A stretch of DNA of 64,000 bases from Duganella sp. 1411. Lineage in GTDB: Bacteria > Pseudomonadota > Gammaproteobacteria > Burkholderiales > Burkholderiaceae_D. The notes below the pieces were generated by a model. That model did not search any database. It worked only from the letters and a program-made list of their open reading frames with translations, and had not been told where the DNA came from. Numbering within the stretch: the first letter of the stretch is position 1; each line of letters starts with the position of its first letter. Made by a program: the position numbers and the translations under genes. Of the stretch, positions 39,401 through 51,541 are shown piece by piece. The stretch lies in the NCBI RefSeq assembly GCF_017833525.1, contig NZ_JAFICD010000005.1, forward strand, positions 62,001 through 126,000, read 5' to 3'.

Positions 39401-41725
39401 GGCGCCGGTGAGCGTGAGCGTGCCGCCGTCGGCCTTGGCCAGCCCGCCCGCGCCGGTGAGCGCGGCGTCGATGGTGGCGCGGTAGGCGGCGCCGGCGGCG
39501 GTGCCGTCGCCGACGCGGATGACCGAGCGCGGCGCGGTCAGCGCCACGCTGGCGCCGGCGACGCGGTAGCCGTCGCTGGCGAATTGCAGGCCCGACGCCG
39601 TGACGGCGCCCGCGCCGGCGTCGACGGTGACGACGCCGGGCGCGCCGCCGAAGATGGCGAAGGCGGCGTCCTGGTAGGCGCCGTTGGCCGCGCCGGTCGA
39701 TCCGGTCCAGTTGGCGTTGCCGGCGCCGCTTTGCCACACGCCGGCGCCGCCGTCGATGGCGCCGTTGGCGTGGCCGGCCGCGCCGTCCCAGAAGTTGAGC
39801 GGCGCCGGCGGCACCGCCGGGGTGGCCGGGCCGGTGTTGACCAGGTTGACCTGCTGGGCGACCGAGGTCTGGATATAGCCCTCGTTGGCGCCGGGCAGGG
39901 AGGCGACCTGCAGGCCGTTGTTGGTGAGCGCGCCGCCATAGTTGAACAGGCGGTAGACGCCCGGATCGAAACTGCCGCCGGCCGCGCGCGTCACCGCCAG
40001 CGTGCCGTCGAGCACCAGGTTGCCGCCGACGTTGACCAGGTCGTTGAGCGCCCCGCCGGCGACATTGGCCTGGCCGAGCTCGAAGCGCGAGACCGCCGCC
40101 GGCGCCAGGGTCAGATTGCCGTTGATGGTGAGCGTGCCGGGGCTGTTGCCGGGGGCCAGGACGGCGCCGTTGGCGACGCCGACGTTGCCGCCGAGCGTGC
40201 CGGACCCGCCCAGCGTGGCGCCGGCGCGCACGGCCACCGTCGAGCTGGCGTCGCCGAGGACGCCGTTGACCCGCAGCGTGCCGGCCAGCACGTCGACGGC
40301 GCCGCTGTAGGCGGCGCTGTTGGCCGTCAGCGTCAGCGTTCCGGTCCCGCTTTTGGCCAGCGCGCCGGCGCCCGTGATGGCGCCGTCGACGGTGTGGGTG
40401 GTGGCGGCGGCGCTGTCGAGCGTGGCCGCGCCGGCCAGCACCAGCGCGCGCGCCGACGTCGTGCTGGCGGTGGTGGCGAGCGCGCCGCCGTTGATGGTCA
40501 GCGCGCCGGCCGCGTCGCCGAGGCTGGCGTCGTCGGCCACCGCCAGCGTGCCGCCCCCGATGGTCCAGCCGGTGGTGGCCGTGGTGGCGCCGGTAAGCGT
40601 CCAGGTGCTGGCGCCGGTCTTTTCGAACTGGTCGAAATTGCGGTACTGCGCGGCGGCGCCGATGGCGGCGGCGTCGAAGCTGGCGTTGGCGGTGCCGCCC
40701 AGCCGCAGCATGTCGTTGGGCTGGGCGGCGTTGCCGACGACATTGCCCGCGATGACGGAGCCGGCGCGCAGCTCGAGCGTCAGCGCCGAGGCCGCGCCGG
40801 GCGTGGTGAAGCCGATCGCGTTGGCCTGGCCGGCGCCGGCGCGGATGGTGCCGCTGTTGACCAGGTCGATCGGGGCGGCGTTGCTGGAGACCGCGACGCC
40901 GCCGTTGCCGCCTTCGACGGTGCCGGCGTTGATGATTTGCCCGACGCCGGCGCGCACGTCGATGCCCGTGCCGCCGAGCACGGTGCCGGTGCCGCCGCGG
41001 ATGATGCCGCCGGCGTTGTTGGTCAGCACGGACGGCCCGCCGGGCGCGCGGAACAGCACGCCCGGGCCGCCGTTGCCCGACGCGCTGTCGCCGCCGCGGA
41101 TGATGCCGTCGTTGGTCAGCGCGCCCGAGCTGAGCTGCGCGCCCTGGCCGCCGCCGCCGGCCAGGCCCTGGCCGCCGGCGATGGTGCCGCTGTTGACCAG
41201 GGTCGAATTGTTCAGCAGCCGCGCGCCGGCGCCGCCGCTCCCGCCGGCCCCGCCGCCGGCACCGCCGACGATGGTGGTGGCGTTGACGAGCGCCGCGCTC
41301 GTGTTCAGGAACAGGCCGATGCCGCCGTTGGTGGCGGCGGCCGGGCCGGCGTCGGCGCCCCGGATGGCGCCGGCGCCCGACAGCGTCAGCAGGCCGGCTC
41401 CCGCGGGGCCGGTCAAGGTGATCGTGCCGCTGGTGGTGAGCGTGCCCGGCGTGTAGGTGCCGGTCATCGAGAAGCCGTGGAGGTCGAAGGTGATCGGCTT
41501 GGCGACCGCCGGTATGCCCTGTCCCGTGAAGCCGCCGGTCAGATTGATCGTGGCGCTGGCGCCGGCACTGGCGTTGGCCGCCTGGACGGCCGCGCCCAGT
41601 TCCGTTTCATTGGCGACGTCGTAGCTCTGGGCCATGCCCGGCGGGGGGATCAGCGCCGCCAGCGCCAGTGCGCCGGAACCGGCGGCGTGGAGCTTGCTCA
41701 TCCTTTTATTCGTTCTTTTCTTCAT
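36437..41725 (-). CDS. Giant autotransporter with beta-strand repeats (type Va secretion)
   Basis: 1762 residues from ATG 41725; ATGs at 41773 and 41701 are alternatives since no start has a good ribosome-binding site. MKKRTNKRMSKLHAAGSGAL begins a signal sequence ending near GMAQS. The passenger is Gly/Ala/Thr-rich with many autotransporter-associated strand motifs (GTLTLTGANTYAGGT, GAGALTKRGAGTLVL). A module beginning FWDGAA...GAIDGGAGVWQSGAGN occurs at about residues 645 and 1038, a roughly 390-residue duplication. From about residue 1480 to the end is a beta-barrel translocator finishing in EVSLRLAF with terminal Phe. It is probably surface-exposed or released; adhesion is a family-based guess. 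The gene is extremely GC-rich, leaving long open frames on the other strand. Confidence 0.9.
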   Translation of the reverse strand: MKKRTNKRMSKLHAAGSGALALAALIPPPGMAQSYDVANETELGAAVQAANASAGASATINLTGGFTGQGIPAVAKPITFDLHGFSMTGTYTPGTLTTSGTITLTGPAGAGLLTLSGAGAIRGADAGPAAATNGGIGLFLNTSAALVNATTIVGGAGGGAGGSGGAGARLLNNSTLVNSGTIAGGQGLAGGGGQGAQLSSGALTNDGIIRGGDSASGNGGPGVLFRAPGGPSVLTNNAGGIIRGGTGTVLGGTGIDVRAGVGQIINAGTVEGGNGGVAVSSNAAPIDLVNSGTIRAGAGQANAIGFTTPGAASALTLELRAGSVIAGNVVGNAAQPNDMLRLGGTANASFDAAAIGAAAQYRNFDQFEKTGASTWTLTGATTATTGWTIGGGTLAVADDASLGDAAGALTINGGALATTASTTSARALVLAGAATLDSAAATTHTVDGAITGAGALAKSGTGTLTLTANSAAYSGAVDVLAGTLRVNGVLGDASSTVAVRAGATLGGSGTLGGNVGVANGAVLAPGNSPGTLTINGNLTLAPAAVSRFELGQANVAGGALNDLVNVGGNLVLDGTLAVTRAAGGSFDPGVYRLFNYGGALTNNGLQVASLPGANEGYIQTSVAQQVNLVNTGPATPAVPPAPLNFWDGAAGHANGAIDGGAGVWQSGAGNANWTGSTGAANGAYQDAAFAIFGGAPGVVTVDAGAGAVTASGLQFASDGYRVAGASVALTAPRSVIRVGDGTAAGAAYRATIDAALTGAGGLAKADGGTLTLTGANTYAGGTALEQGALRVARDANLGAAAGALAFNGGALETTADFGSGRAVALTGAGAIATDAGTTLTLTGALAGAGALTKRGAGTLVLAGDGASFAGATSVAGGTLLVNGKLGGATGVVAGGTLGGTGTLAGNVNLTGGVLAPGAGGAGTLTVGGNLVLGAGARIAYDAGAANTVGGALNDLIDVGGDLTLGGTLDVAVTPGGAFGVGIYRLANYGGTLTDNGLALGALPAGALVSVQTAVAHQVNLVNAAPPSTPAAPGAGGLEFWDGAAKPGANGAIDGGAGVWQSGAGNTHWTDAAGAVNAGYRDGGFAIFTGAAGSVTIDNSRGAVAASGLQFARDGYALGGGALTLAGAQAAIRVGDGTAAGAGYTASVDAELAGGAQLVKLDLGTLALTGNNSYTGGTLIRQGQLRIAADANLGAAGGRLTLDGGTLATAATLASGRAVTVAGAGAIAPAAGTSLTLSGAIDGAGALTKAGAGTLRLTGDGGRYTGAATLAAGTLAVDGRLGGSLAVAAGARLEGGGVVGALANAGVVAPGGERFGTLTAAGYTGAGGRLEIKAELGGDNSRADLLAVTGATAGATVVGVRNLGGLGAATVNGIKIIDVAGASAGSFTLDGNYTFRGEPALIAGAYGYRLRQNGVATPADGDWYLRSSLIDAPVQVVVPDPAVAPGPAEPAGAPLYQPGVPVYEAYGQTLLALNDVGTMRQRVGNRQWPAAAGGRPSAAWGRVQSERARPNAAFSASGAGLRVDTSKLEVGVERQLGGHGDNTLVLGLLGSVGQANADVGSVFGNGAIDTKAYGAGATLSWLGADGGYVDARAQASWFDSKLTSSVLGTLADGNDGHGQAYSVEAGRRWPAGAALSLTPQVQLVYSKVGFSRFTGPAGVAVRAGRDDSLTTRAGLALDRQTGAGHLYGIANLRREWRAGTVADVSGTPIARRNHRLWGELGMGASTMVDERCFLYAEVAANTAVRDFGKSYGFKGEVSLRLAF

Positions 41726-42029
41726 CCCGCCGGTGTTGGCGCGGCCCGGCTTTGCGGTCGAAACAGGTCCCATACGTTCGCTTTCTGAGGTTGCCCACAG
41801 CATCGCAAAGTGCGCCGGCGCCGCTGCGGGGAGGTGAAGGAATAGTGATTCGATGCAACTTTTTGGGAGAATAGCATACCAATAGTCAATAAAGTTAGCG
41901 CTATCTTGAGTCCATGGCAATTACGCAACAGCGCCGTCCGGCGGCCGCGTTCGGGGAAGAATGGCGCCGGCGGCGGCGTCGCCAGCGGCGCCGGGCCGCG
42001 ATGGCGGGCGATGGTGTAAACTGCCGGTC
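41726..42029. other. 304-bp divergent region between the autotransporter and ccsA-like genes
   Basis: An AT-rich core (about 41845-41915: TAGTGATTCG, CCAATAGTCAATAAAGTTAG) stands out in the very GC-rich surroundings and likely holds promoters for one or both genes. On the minus strand TTGACT is visible in it, but no -10 box at a good distance was found. No recognised operator or repeat. Confidence 0.45.
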
Positions 42030-42833
42030 ATGCAGACCTACTTGTTCATCGCAGCCATCGCGCTGTACATCCTGTGCGCCGCGCTGCCATCGCGCCGCGC
42101 CGGCTTGATTTCGGCCGTGACGGTGGCCGCCTGGGCGCTGCACGGCGCCGGCCTGTGGCTGGAGGTGGCCGCCGCCGGCTCGCTGCGGATCGGCTTCGCG
42201 GCCATGCTGTCGTCGGCGCTATGGGTGTCGGTGGCGGCCTACTGGCTGGAAAACCGCAACTTCAGCCTGGACGGCATGCGCCGCCTGGTCATGCCCAGCG
42301 CCGCAGTCGCCGCCGCGCTGCAGGCCATCTTCCCCGGCAACCTGATCCCGCTGGAGGGCAAAAGCTCGCTGTTCGGCTGGCACATCGCCATCGCCACGAT
42401 GGCCTACAGCACCCTGACCATCGCCGCCTTCCACGCCGTGCTGATGGCACTGCAGGAGGCGCGGCTGCACGCGGCCACCGACCGCAAAAGCTTCCTGTCC
42501 GGCGCGCTGGACCAGCTGCCGGCGCTGCTGACGATGGAGAAGCTGCTGTTCCGCATGATAGGCTTCGGTTTCGCGCTGCTGAGTTTGACGGTGTTGTCGG
42601 GCATCGTGTTTTCGGAACAGCTGTTCGGCCAGGCGCTCAAATGGGACCACAAGTCGGCCTTCACGCTGCTGTCGTGGATGCTGTTCGCCGCGCTGCTGGC
42701 CGGCCGCCGCTTCCGCGGCTGGCGCGGCAAGACGGCGCTGAGCTTCACGCTGGCCGGATTCGCGACGTTGTTGCTGGCGTATGTCGGCAGCCGTTTTGTG
42801 TTTGAGGTGGTTTTGCATAAAGGATGGGCATGA
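42030..42833 (+). CDS. CcsA/YpjD-type cytochrome c assembly membrane protein
   Basis: 267 residues from ATG 42030. About eight hydrophobic helices and the WDHKSAFTLLSWMLFAALLA segment (the His and Trp region) place it in the CcsA/HemX/YpjD family of inner-membrane haem-handling proteins. HIAIATMAYSTLTIAAFHAV carries further conserved His residues. In E. coli and many betaproteobacteria its orthologue lies next to ffh. Its TGA overlaps the ATG of the PP0621 gene (ATGA at 42830). Its function here (cytochrome c maturation or other haem handling) is uncertain. Confidence 0.86.
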   Translation: MQTYLFIAAIALYILCAALPSRRAGLISAVTVAAWALHGAGLWLEVAAAGSLRIGFAAMLSSALWVSVAAYWLENRNFSLDGMRRLVMPSAAVAAALQAIFPGNLIPLEGKSSLFGWHIAIATMAYSTLTIAAFHAVLMALQEARLHAATDRKSFLSGALDQLPALLTMEKLLFRMIGFGFALLSLTVLSGIVFSEQLFGQALKWDHKSAFTLLSWMLFAALLAGRRFRGWRGKTALSFTLAGFATLLLAYVGSRFVFEVVLHKGWA

Positions 42834-43138
42834 GCCGTATCGTATTTTGGCTGGCATTGATTTTCCTGGTGTTCTTCGCGGTCCGCAGCAAGATCCGCGG
42901 CGCCCAGAAGCGCAACGAGCAGCAGTTCCGTCAAGCGCCGCCGCACCAGGAGGTGCCGCCCGGCCAGGGCGGCGGGGCGGCCGGCTACCGCGCGCGCGGC
43001 ACCGAAAAAGCGCTGGCCGACGCCGAGACGATGCTCGAATGCGCCAAGTGCGGCATCTTCTTCCCCGCCTCCGAGGCGGTCCACGCCCACGGCCGCGATT
43101 ACTGCTGCGCGGCGCACGCCGCCGCGCCGGCGGCGTAG
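42830..43138 (+). CDS. PP0621 family protein with zinc-ribbon-like tail
   Basis: 102 residues from ATG 42830, which overlaps the previous stop; ATG 42824 is an alternative. One N-terminal membrane helix (MSRIVFWLALIFLVFFAV) is followed by a polar, Gln/Pro-rich linker and a C-terminal CAKCGIFFPASEAVHAHGRD with a further CC...H, a probable metal-binding domain. This matches the PP0621 family, which regularly precedes pilS in betaproteobacteria. Function unknown. Confidence 0.82.
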   Translation: MSRIVFWLALIFLVFFAVRSKIRGAQKRNEQQFRQAPPHQEVPPGQGGGAAGYRARGTEKALADAETMLECAKCGIFFPASEAVHAHGRDYCCAAHAAAPAA

Positions 43139-43153
43139 GGCCCGGGCCGGCCG

Positions 43154-44842
43154 ATGGTGGCGCGCCTGCAAGCCCTGTCGGCTGAATCGCGCGCCACCTT
43201 CTGGCGCTCGCTGCAAACGTTCGGCGCCACCCGCGTCGTCATCGCGCTGGTGCTGCTGGTTTACCTGAGCTTCGACAGCCGGGGACTGCGCGTCGTCGGC
43301 GAATATCCCTACCTGCCCGTTTGCCTGGCCTATCTGGGCCTGGCCGTCGCCTTCGCGCTGTCGGCGCTGTACTGGCGGCGCCGCTTCCTGCCGCAGCTGC
43401 TGGCGCAGATCGCCTGCGACCTGGCCGTCATCTCGCTGCTGTACATCGCCGGCGGCGGCGTGCGCAGCGGCCTGGCCATCCTGTATCTGTTCCCGCTGGC
43501 CGGTTCGGCCATCCTGTCGCCGCTGGTGCTGGCGCTGTTCTGCGCCGCGCTGGTGGCGCTGTTCATGCTGGGCGAAAGCATGTGGCAGCTGCTGGCGATG
43601 GAGAGCCAGCACGGCCTGCTGCAATCGGGCCTGTACGGCGCCGCCTTCTTCGCCGCCGTGTTCATGGTCAACCGCATGGCCGGCAAATTGATCGGGCAGG
43701 AGGAGCTGGCGATCCTGCGCGGCGTGGAAATCAACGTGCAGCAGGCGGTCAACCGCCTGGTCATGGCCAACATCGGCGACGGCATCCTGGTGGTCGATCC
43801 GGACGGGCAGGTCACGGCCGGCAACCCGGCGGCGCGCCAGATGCTCGGCCTGGCCGGGCCGGAGCTGAACTTCAAGCTGTCGGCGGCCGCGCCGCTGGCG
43901 CCGCTGGCGCAGGTGTACGGCGAATGGCGCGCCGACCCCGCGCGCAGCACGGTGTTCATCACCATCAAGCCGTTCAGCGACGCCGCGCTGCAAGGGCTGA
44001 CCGCCGCCTGGAGCGCGCGCCGCGACCTGTCGGCCCATCTGAAGGTGCGCTTCGCGGCGGTCGACACCTCCGGCCCGGGGCTGGAGCGCAGCGTGATCTT
44101 CCTGCAGGACGTGACGGGCATCGAAAACCAGGCGCAGCAACTCAAGCTGGCGTCGATGGGGCGCCTGACGGCCAGCATCGCGCACGAGGTGCGCAACCCG
44201 CTGTCGGCCATCGGCCACGCCACCGCGCTGCTGGGGGAGGACCTGGACAGCACCGTGCATCTGCGGCTGCTCAAGATCGTCGGCGACAACGTGGCGCGCG
44301 TCAACCGCATGGTGGAGGATATCCTGCAGCTGTCGCGCAAGGTGCAGCCCAACAACGAGCCGCTGGCGCTGGACGGCTTTCTGGCCGAGCTGATGACCGA
44401 ATTCGTCGACACCCACGGCCTGCCGGCCGATATCGTCGGCCTGTCGGTGGCGCCGGGGACGATGGTGCGCTTCGACCCGCTGCACCTGCGCGAGGTGGTG
44501 CTGAACCTTTTAAACAACGCCGTGCGCTACGCCAGCGGCGCGCCGCGCTCGATCCGGGTCGACCTGCTTACCCATCCGCACCACGCGCAGCGCATGGAGC
44601 TGCACGTGCAGGACGACGGCCCGGGCATCTCGCCGGAGGTGCGGGCCCACCTGTTCGAGCCGTTTTACACCACATCGAGCAAAGGCACCGGCCTGGGGCT
44701 GTATCTGGCGCGCGAATTGTGTTTGAATAACGAGGCGCGGCTCGATTATGAATACCGTTTCGATAGCCGCGACAGCGCCGATGGCGGCCGCCGCTCCAGC
44801 GGGCGCTTTGTGATCACCTTCGCCCAACCGGCGCAAAAATAA
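43154..44842 (+). CDS. pilS: Sensor histidine kinase PilS (type IV pilus regulation)
   Basis: 562 residues. Six predicted membrane helices (about 25-185) are followed by a PAS-like domain (NIGDGILVVDPDGQVTAGNP) and the kinase core: H-box SIAHEVRNPLSAIGH with His344, N-box LLNNAVRYAS, and G-boxes DDGPGISPE and GTGLGLYLA. In Pseudomonas PilS senses pilin in the membrane and phosphorylates PilR. It is 14 bp before pilR. The preceding ccsA and PP0621 genes appear to be in the same unit. Confidence 0.93.
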   Translation: MVARLQALSAESRATFWRSLQTFGATRVVIALVLLVYLSFDSRGLRVVGEYPYLPVCLAYLGLAVAFALSALYWRRRFLPQLLAQIACDLAVISLLYIAGGGVRSGLAILYLFPLAGSAILSPLVLALFCAALVALFMLGESMWQLLAMESQHGLLQSGLYGAAFFAAVFMVNRMAGKLIGQEELAILRGVEINVQQAVNRLVMANIGDGILVVDPDGQVTAGNPAARQMLGLAGPELNFKLSAAAPLAPLAQVYGEWRADPARSTVFITIKPFSDAALQGLTAAWSARRDLSAHLKVRFAAVDTSGPGLERSVIFLQDVTGIENQAQQLKLASMGRLTASIAHEVRNPLSAIGHATALLGEDLDSTVHLRLLKIVGDNVARVNRMVEDILQLSRKVQPNNEPLALDGFLAELMTEFVDTHGLPADIVGLSVAPGTMVRFDPLHLREVVLNLLNNAVRYASGAPRSIRVDLLTHPHHAQRMELHVQDDGPGISPEVRAHLFEPFYTTSSKGTGLGLYLARELCLNNEARLDYEYRFDSRDSADGGRRSSGRFVITFAQPAQK

Positions 44843-44856
44843 GAAGAGGCGGTTCC

Positions 44857-46331
<1,475 letters not shown>

Positions 46332-46335
<4 letters not shown>

Positions 46336-46955
46336 ACCACCGCATAGGCGCGGATGGCTGGTGGCCGCCGGCGGTGCGCTACGACAGCCCCAACTTCGAC
46401 AGCCGTCCCGACCCGGACGACATCACGCTGCTGGTGATCCACAATATCAGCCTGCCGGGCGGCTGTTTCGGCGGTCCCCACGTCTCCGACCTGTTTACCT
46501 GCCGGGTGGACTATAATGCTGACCCTTCGCTCGCGGACCTGCGCGGGCTGAGGGTGTCGACCCACTTCTTCATCCGCCGCGGCGGCGCGGTGATCCAGTA
46601 CGTCTCGGCCAACGAGCGCGCCTGGCACGCCGGCGTGTCGTCGTTTCGCGGCCGCGAAAAATGTAACGACTACTCGATCGGCATCGAGCTCGAAGGCACC
46701 GACGACACGCCGTTCGAACCGGCGCAGTACGCGGCGCTGGCTGCGCTGACCGAGGCGCTGCGGCGGCGCTACCGGCTGACCGACGTCCAGGGCCACGAGG
46801 ACATCGCGCCGGGCCGCAAAACCGACCCCGGACCGTTGTTTGATTGGAACTTTTATGTTAAAAGTTGGCTGGGATTCTGTGAAGAAACTAGAAAGTTTGC
46901 ACCGGAGTTAGTGAACGCTACCGCCGTATTGCGCTTTGTCAAAGGGCTTCCTTAA
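46332..46955 (+). CDS. ampD: 1,6-anhydro-N-acetylmuramyl-L-alanine amidase AmpD with extended tail
   Basis: 207 residues from ATG 46332. AmpD cleaves the peptide from anhydro-muropeptides in the cytoplasm during cell-wall recycling. Zinc ligands are visible in LLVIHNISLPGG and GHEDIAPGRKTDPGP (His and Asp), with the conserved RAWHAGVSSFRGREKCNDYS and IGIELEGTD. Related AmpD proteins end soon after FDW; here about 28 residues more follow (CEETRKFAPELVNATAVLRF), and the last ~40 codons use many AT-rich codons (aga, tta, gta, agt) unlike the rest of the gene. The tail looks acquired or replaced by recombination. Confidence 0.92.
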
Positions 46956-47026
46956 AGTCAATAGTGCAAGCCTAATTATTTCTTCTTTTTTCAATAGGGT
47001 AGAGCTTGATATACCCGCCTTCGGCT

Positions 47027-47069
47027 ACTACAATCAGTGTATTGAATCTTCGCAATCACTAGATATAGT
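47027..47069 (+). promoter_or_regulatory. Candidate pair of NrdR boxes upstream of nrdA
   Basis: ACTAGATATAGT at 47058-47069 matches 11 of 12 positions of the NrdR-box core ACWATATATWGT. A weaker partner, ACTACAATCAGT at 47027-47038 (8 of 12), lies exactly 31 bp upstream, the centre-to-centre spacing known for paired NrdR boxes. They sit about 175-215 bp before the nrdA start in an AT-rich region. NrdR represses ribonucleotide reductase genes. Confidence 0.6.
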
Positions 47070-47241
47070 AGTTCTCATGACACTGGTTCTTCATCTACAT
47101 CATGCCCTCGGGGCCAGGTCCCACTCCTTTTTGTTGCAGTTAAACCAGCCAGGCAGGTGTGGCTGATCGCTTCATTTTGGCCTTTTTATTTACAAACATA
47201 GCCGCGCAGCACTGACTGCACGCCGTTATCGGGGAGCTTAA

Positions 47242-50184
<2,943 letters not shown>

Positions 50185-50213
50185 GCCGGCGCTGACTAAT
50201 ATATATAGAGAGA

Positions 50214-50241
50214 GAACCGTCCCGGCCCGTCCGGGCGGTTC
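50214..50241 (+). promoter_or_regulatory. Intercistronic hairpin between nrdA and nrdB
   Basis: GAACCGTCCCGG-CCCGT-CCGGGCGGTTC forms an 11-bp stem with one bulged base and a 5-nt loop, 29 bp after nrdA and 40 bp before nrdB. No T-run follows, so it is more likely an mRNA-stabilising or processing structure than a terminator. An AT repeat (CTAATATATATAG) lies just upstream. Confidence 0.55.
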
Positions 50242-50281
50242 GCTTTACACCGAACACACCGAATTCTGAAGGAAACACACT

Positions 50282-51397
50282 ATGTCGCTGTCCTGGGACG
50301 AAGAAGCCGCACCAGCGGTACCACAAGCTGTCAACGAAGCCGCGCTGGCCACCGGCGAAGCCAACGCCGAACAAGTCTCGCGTCGCGTCAACGCCGACGA
50401 CAAGCGCATCATCAACGGCAAAACCGACGTCAATCAGCTGGTGCCGTTCAAGTACAAGTGGGCATGGGACAAATACCTGGCCGGCTGCGCCAACCACTGG
50501 ATGCCGCAGGAAGTGAACATGCAGCGCGACATCGAGCTGTGGAAGAACCCGAACGGCCTGACCGAGGACGAGCGCCGCCTGGTCAAGCGCAACCTCGGCT
50601 TCTTCGTCACCGCCGACTCGCTGGCCGCCAACAACATCGTGCTGGGCACCTACCGCCACATCACGGCGCCGGAGTGCCGCCAGTACCTGCTGCGCCAGGC
50701 GTTCGAGGAAGCGATCCATACCCACGCCTACCAGTACATCGTCGAGTCGCTGGGCCTGGACGAGGCGGAGATCTTCAACGCCTACAACGAAGTCAAATCG
50801 ATCCGCGACAAGGACGAGTTCCTGATCCCGTTCATCGACACCTTGACCGATCCGGCCTTCACCACCGGCACCGTGGAAAACGACCAGAAGCTGCTCAAGT
50901 CCCTGATCGTGTTCGCCTGCCTGATGGAAGGGCTGTTCTTCTACGTCGGCTTCACCCAGATCCTGGCGCTGGGCCGCCAGAACAAGATGATGGGCGCGGC
51001 CGAACAGTATCAGTACATCCTGCGCGACGAATCGATGCATTGCAATTTCGGTATCGATTTGATCAACACGATCAAGATGGAAAATCCGCTGCTGTGGACC
51101 CCGGCGTTCAAGGAGGAGATCAAGCAGCTGTTCCTGAAGGCCGTCGATCTGGAATACGCGTACGCCGAAGACACCATGCCGCGCGGCGTGCTCGGTCTGA
51201 ACGCGACCATGTTCAAGGGCTACCTGCGCTTCATCGCCAACCGCCGCGCCACGCAGATCGGTTTGGAGACCTTGTTCGACCAGGAAGATAATCCATTCCC
51301 ATGGATGAGCGAGATGATCGACTTGAAGAAGGAGCGCAACTTCTTCGAGACGCGCGTGATCGAGTACCAGACCGGCGGCGCGCTGAACTGGGATTGA
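50282..51397 (+). CDS. nrdB: Ribonucleoside-diphosphate reductase beta subunit, class Ia
   Basis: 371 residues; AAGGAAA lies 7 nt before the ATG. It houses the di-iron centre and tyrosyl radical for NrdA. The iron-ligand helix [15 protein letters not shown] shows Glu and His ligands and the expected radical Tyr four residues after the His; a second set ([24 protein letters not shown]) supplies further Glu and His ligands. The ending ([14 protein letters not shown]) is the usual beta C-terminus that docks into alpha. A strong terminator follows. Confidence 0.96.
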   Translation: MSLSWDEEAAPAVPQAVNEAALATGEANAEQVSRRVNADDKRIINGKTDVNQLVPFKYKWAWDKYLAGCANHWMPQEVNMQRDIELWKNPNGLTEDERRLVKRNLGFFVTADSLAANNIVLGTYRHITAPECRQYLLRQAFEEAIHTHAYQYIVESLGLDEAEIFNAYNEVKSIRDKDEFLIPFIDTLTDPAFTTGTVENDQKLLKSLIVFACLMEGLFFYVGFTQILALGRQNKMMGAAEQYQYILRDESMHCNFGIDLINTIKMENPLLWTPAFKEEIKQLFLKAVDLEYAYAEDTMPRGVLGLNATMFKGYLRFIANRRATQIGLETLFDQEDNPFPWMSEMIDLKKERNFFETRVIEYQTGGALNWD

Positions 51398-51421
51398 TCG
51401 CCGCATCGCATGGGTTGTGGA

Positions 51422-51450
51422 ACGGGTCCGGGAGGGCCCGTTTTTTTTTT
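51422..51450 (+). terminator. Rho-independent terminator after nrdB
   Basis: ACGGGTCC-GGGA-GGGCCCGT (one G-T pair) followed by ten T, 24 bp after the nrdB stop. Confidence 0.9.
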
Positions 51451-51473
51451 GCGGCGGGTGGACGCCGGCGCTC

Positions 51474-51541
51474 AACCCGCAGGGCCGGGCGGGGTCGGAC
51501 CCCGTGGGGTCCGACCCCTTGTGCGCGGGCTTTGCGGGTTA
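51474..51541. repeat. Palindromic repeat, family 2, copy C with flanking arms
   Basis: Core GGGGTCGGACCCC-GT-GGGGTCCGACCCC (51491-51518) enclosed by outer arms AACCCGCA (left) and TGCGGGTT (right). The right arm runs into the complement of the monooxygenase TAA stop (51539-51541). Left lead-in matches that of copy B at 12807. Confidence 0.8.

Noticed and set aside
38183-41788. 1200-codon open frame antisense to the autotransporter gene
   Set aside because: Composition is Gly/Ala/Arg/Val-rich without motif or signal sequence; the minus-strand frame has signal peptide, repeat modules and a barrel ending in Phe.
46936-47166. 76-codon frame between ampD and nrdA
   Set aside because: Overlaps the ampD end, lacks a ribosome-binding site and runs over the candidate NrdR boxes.
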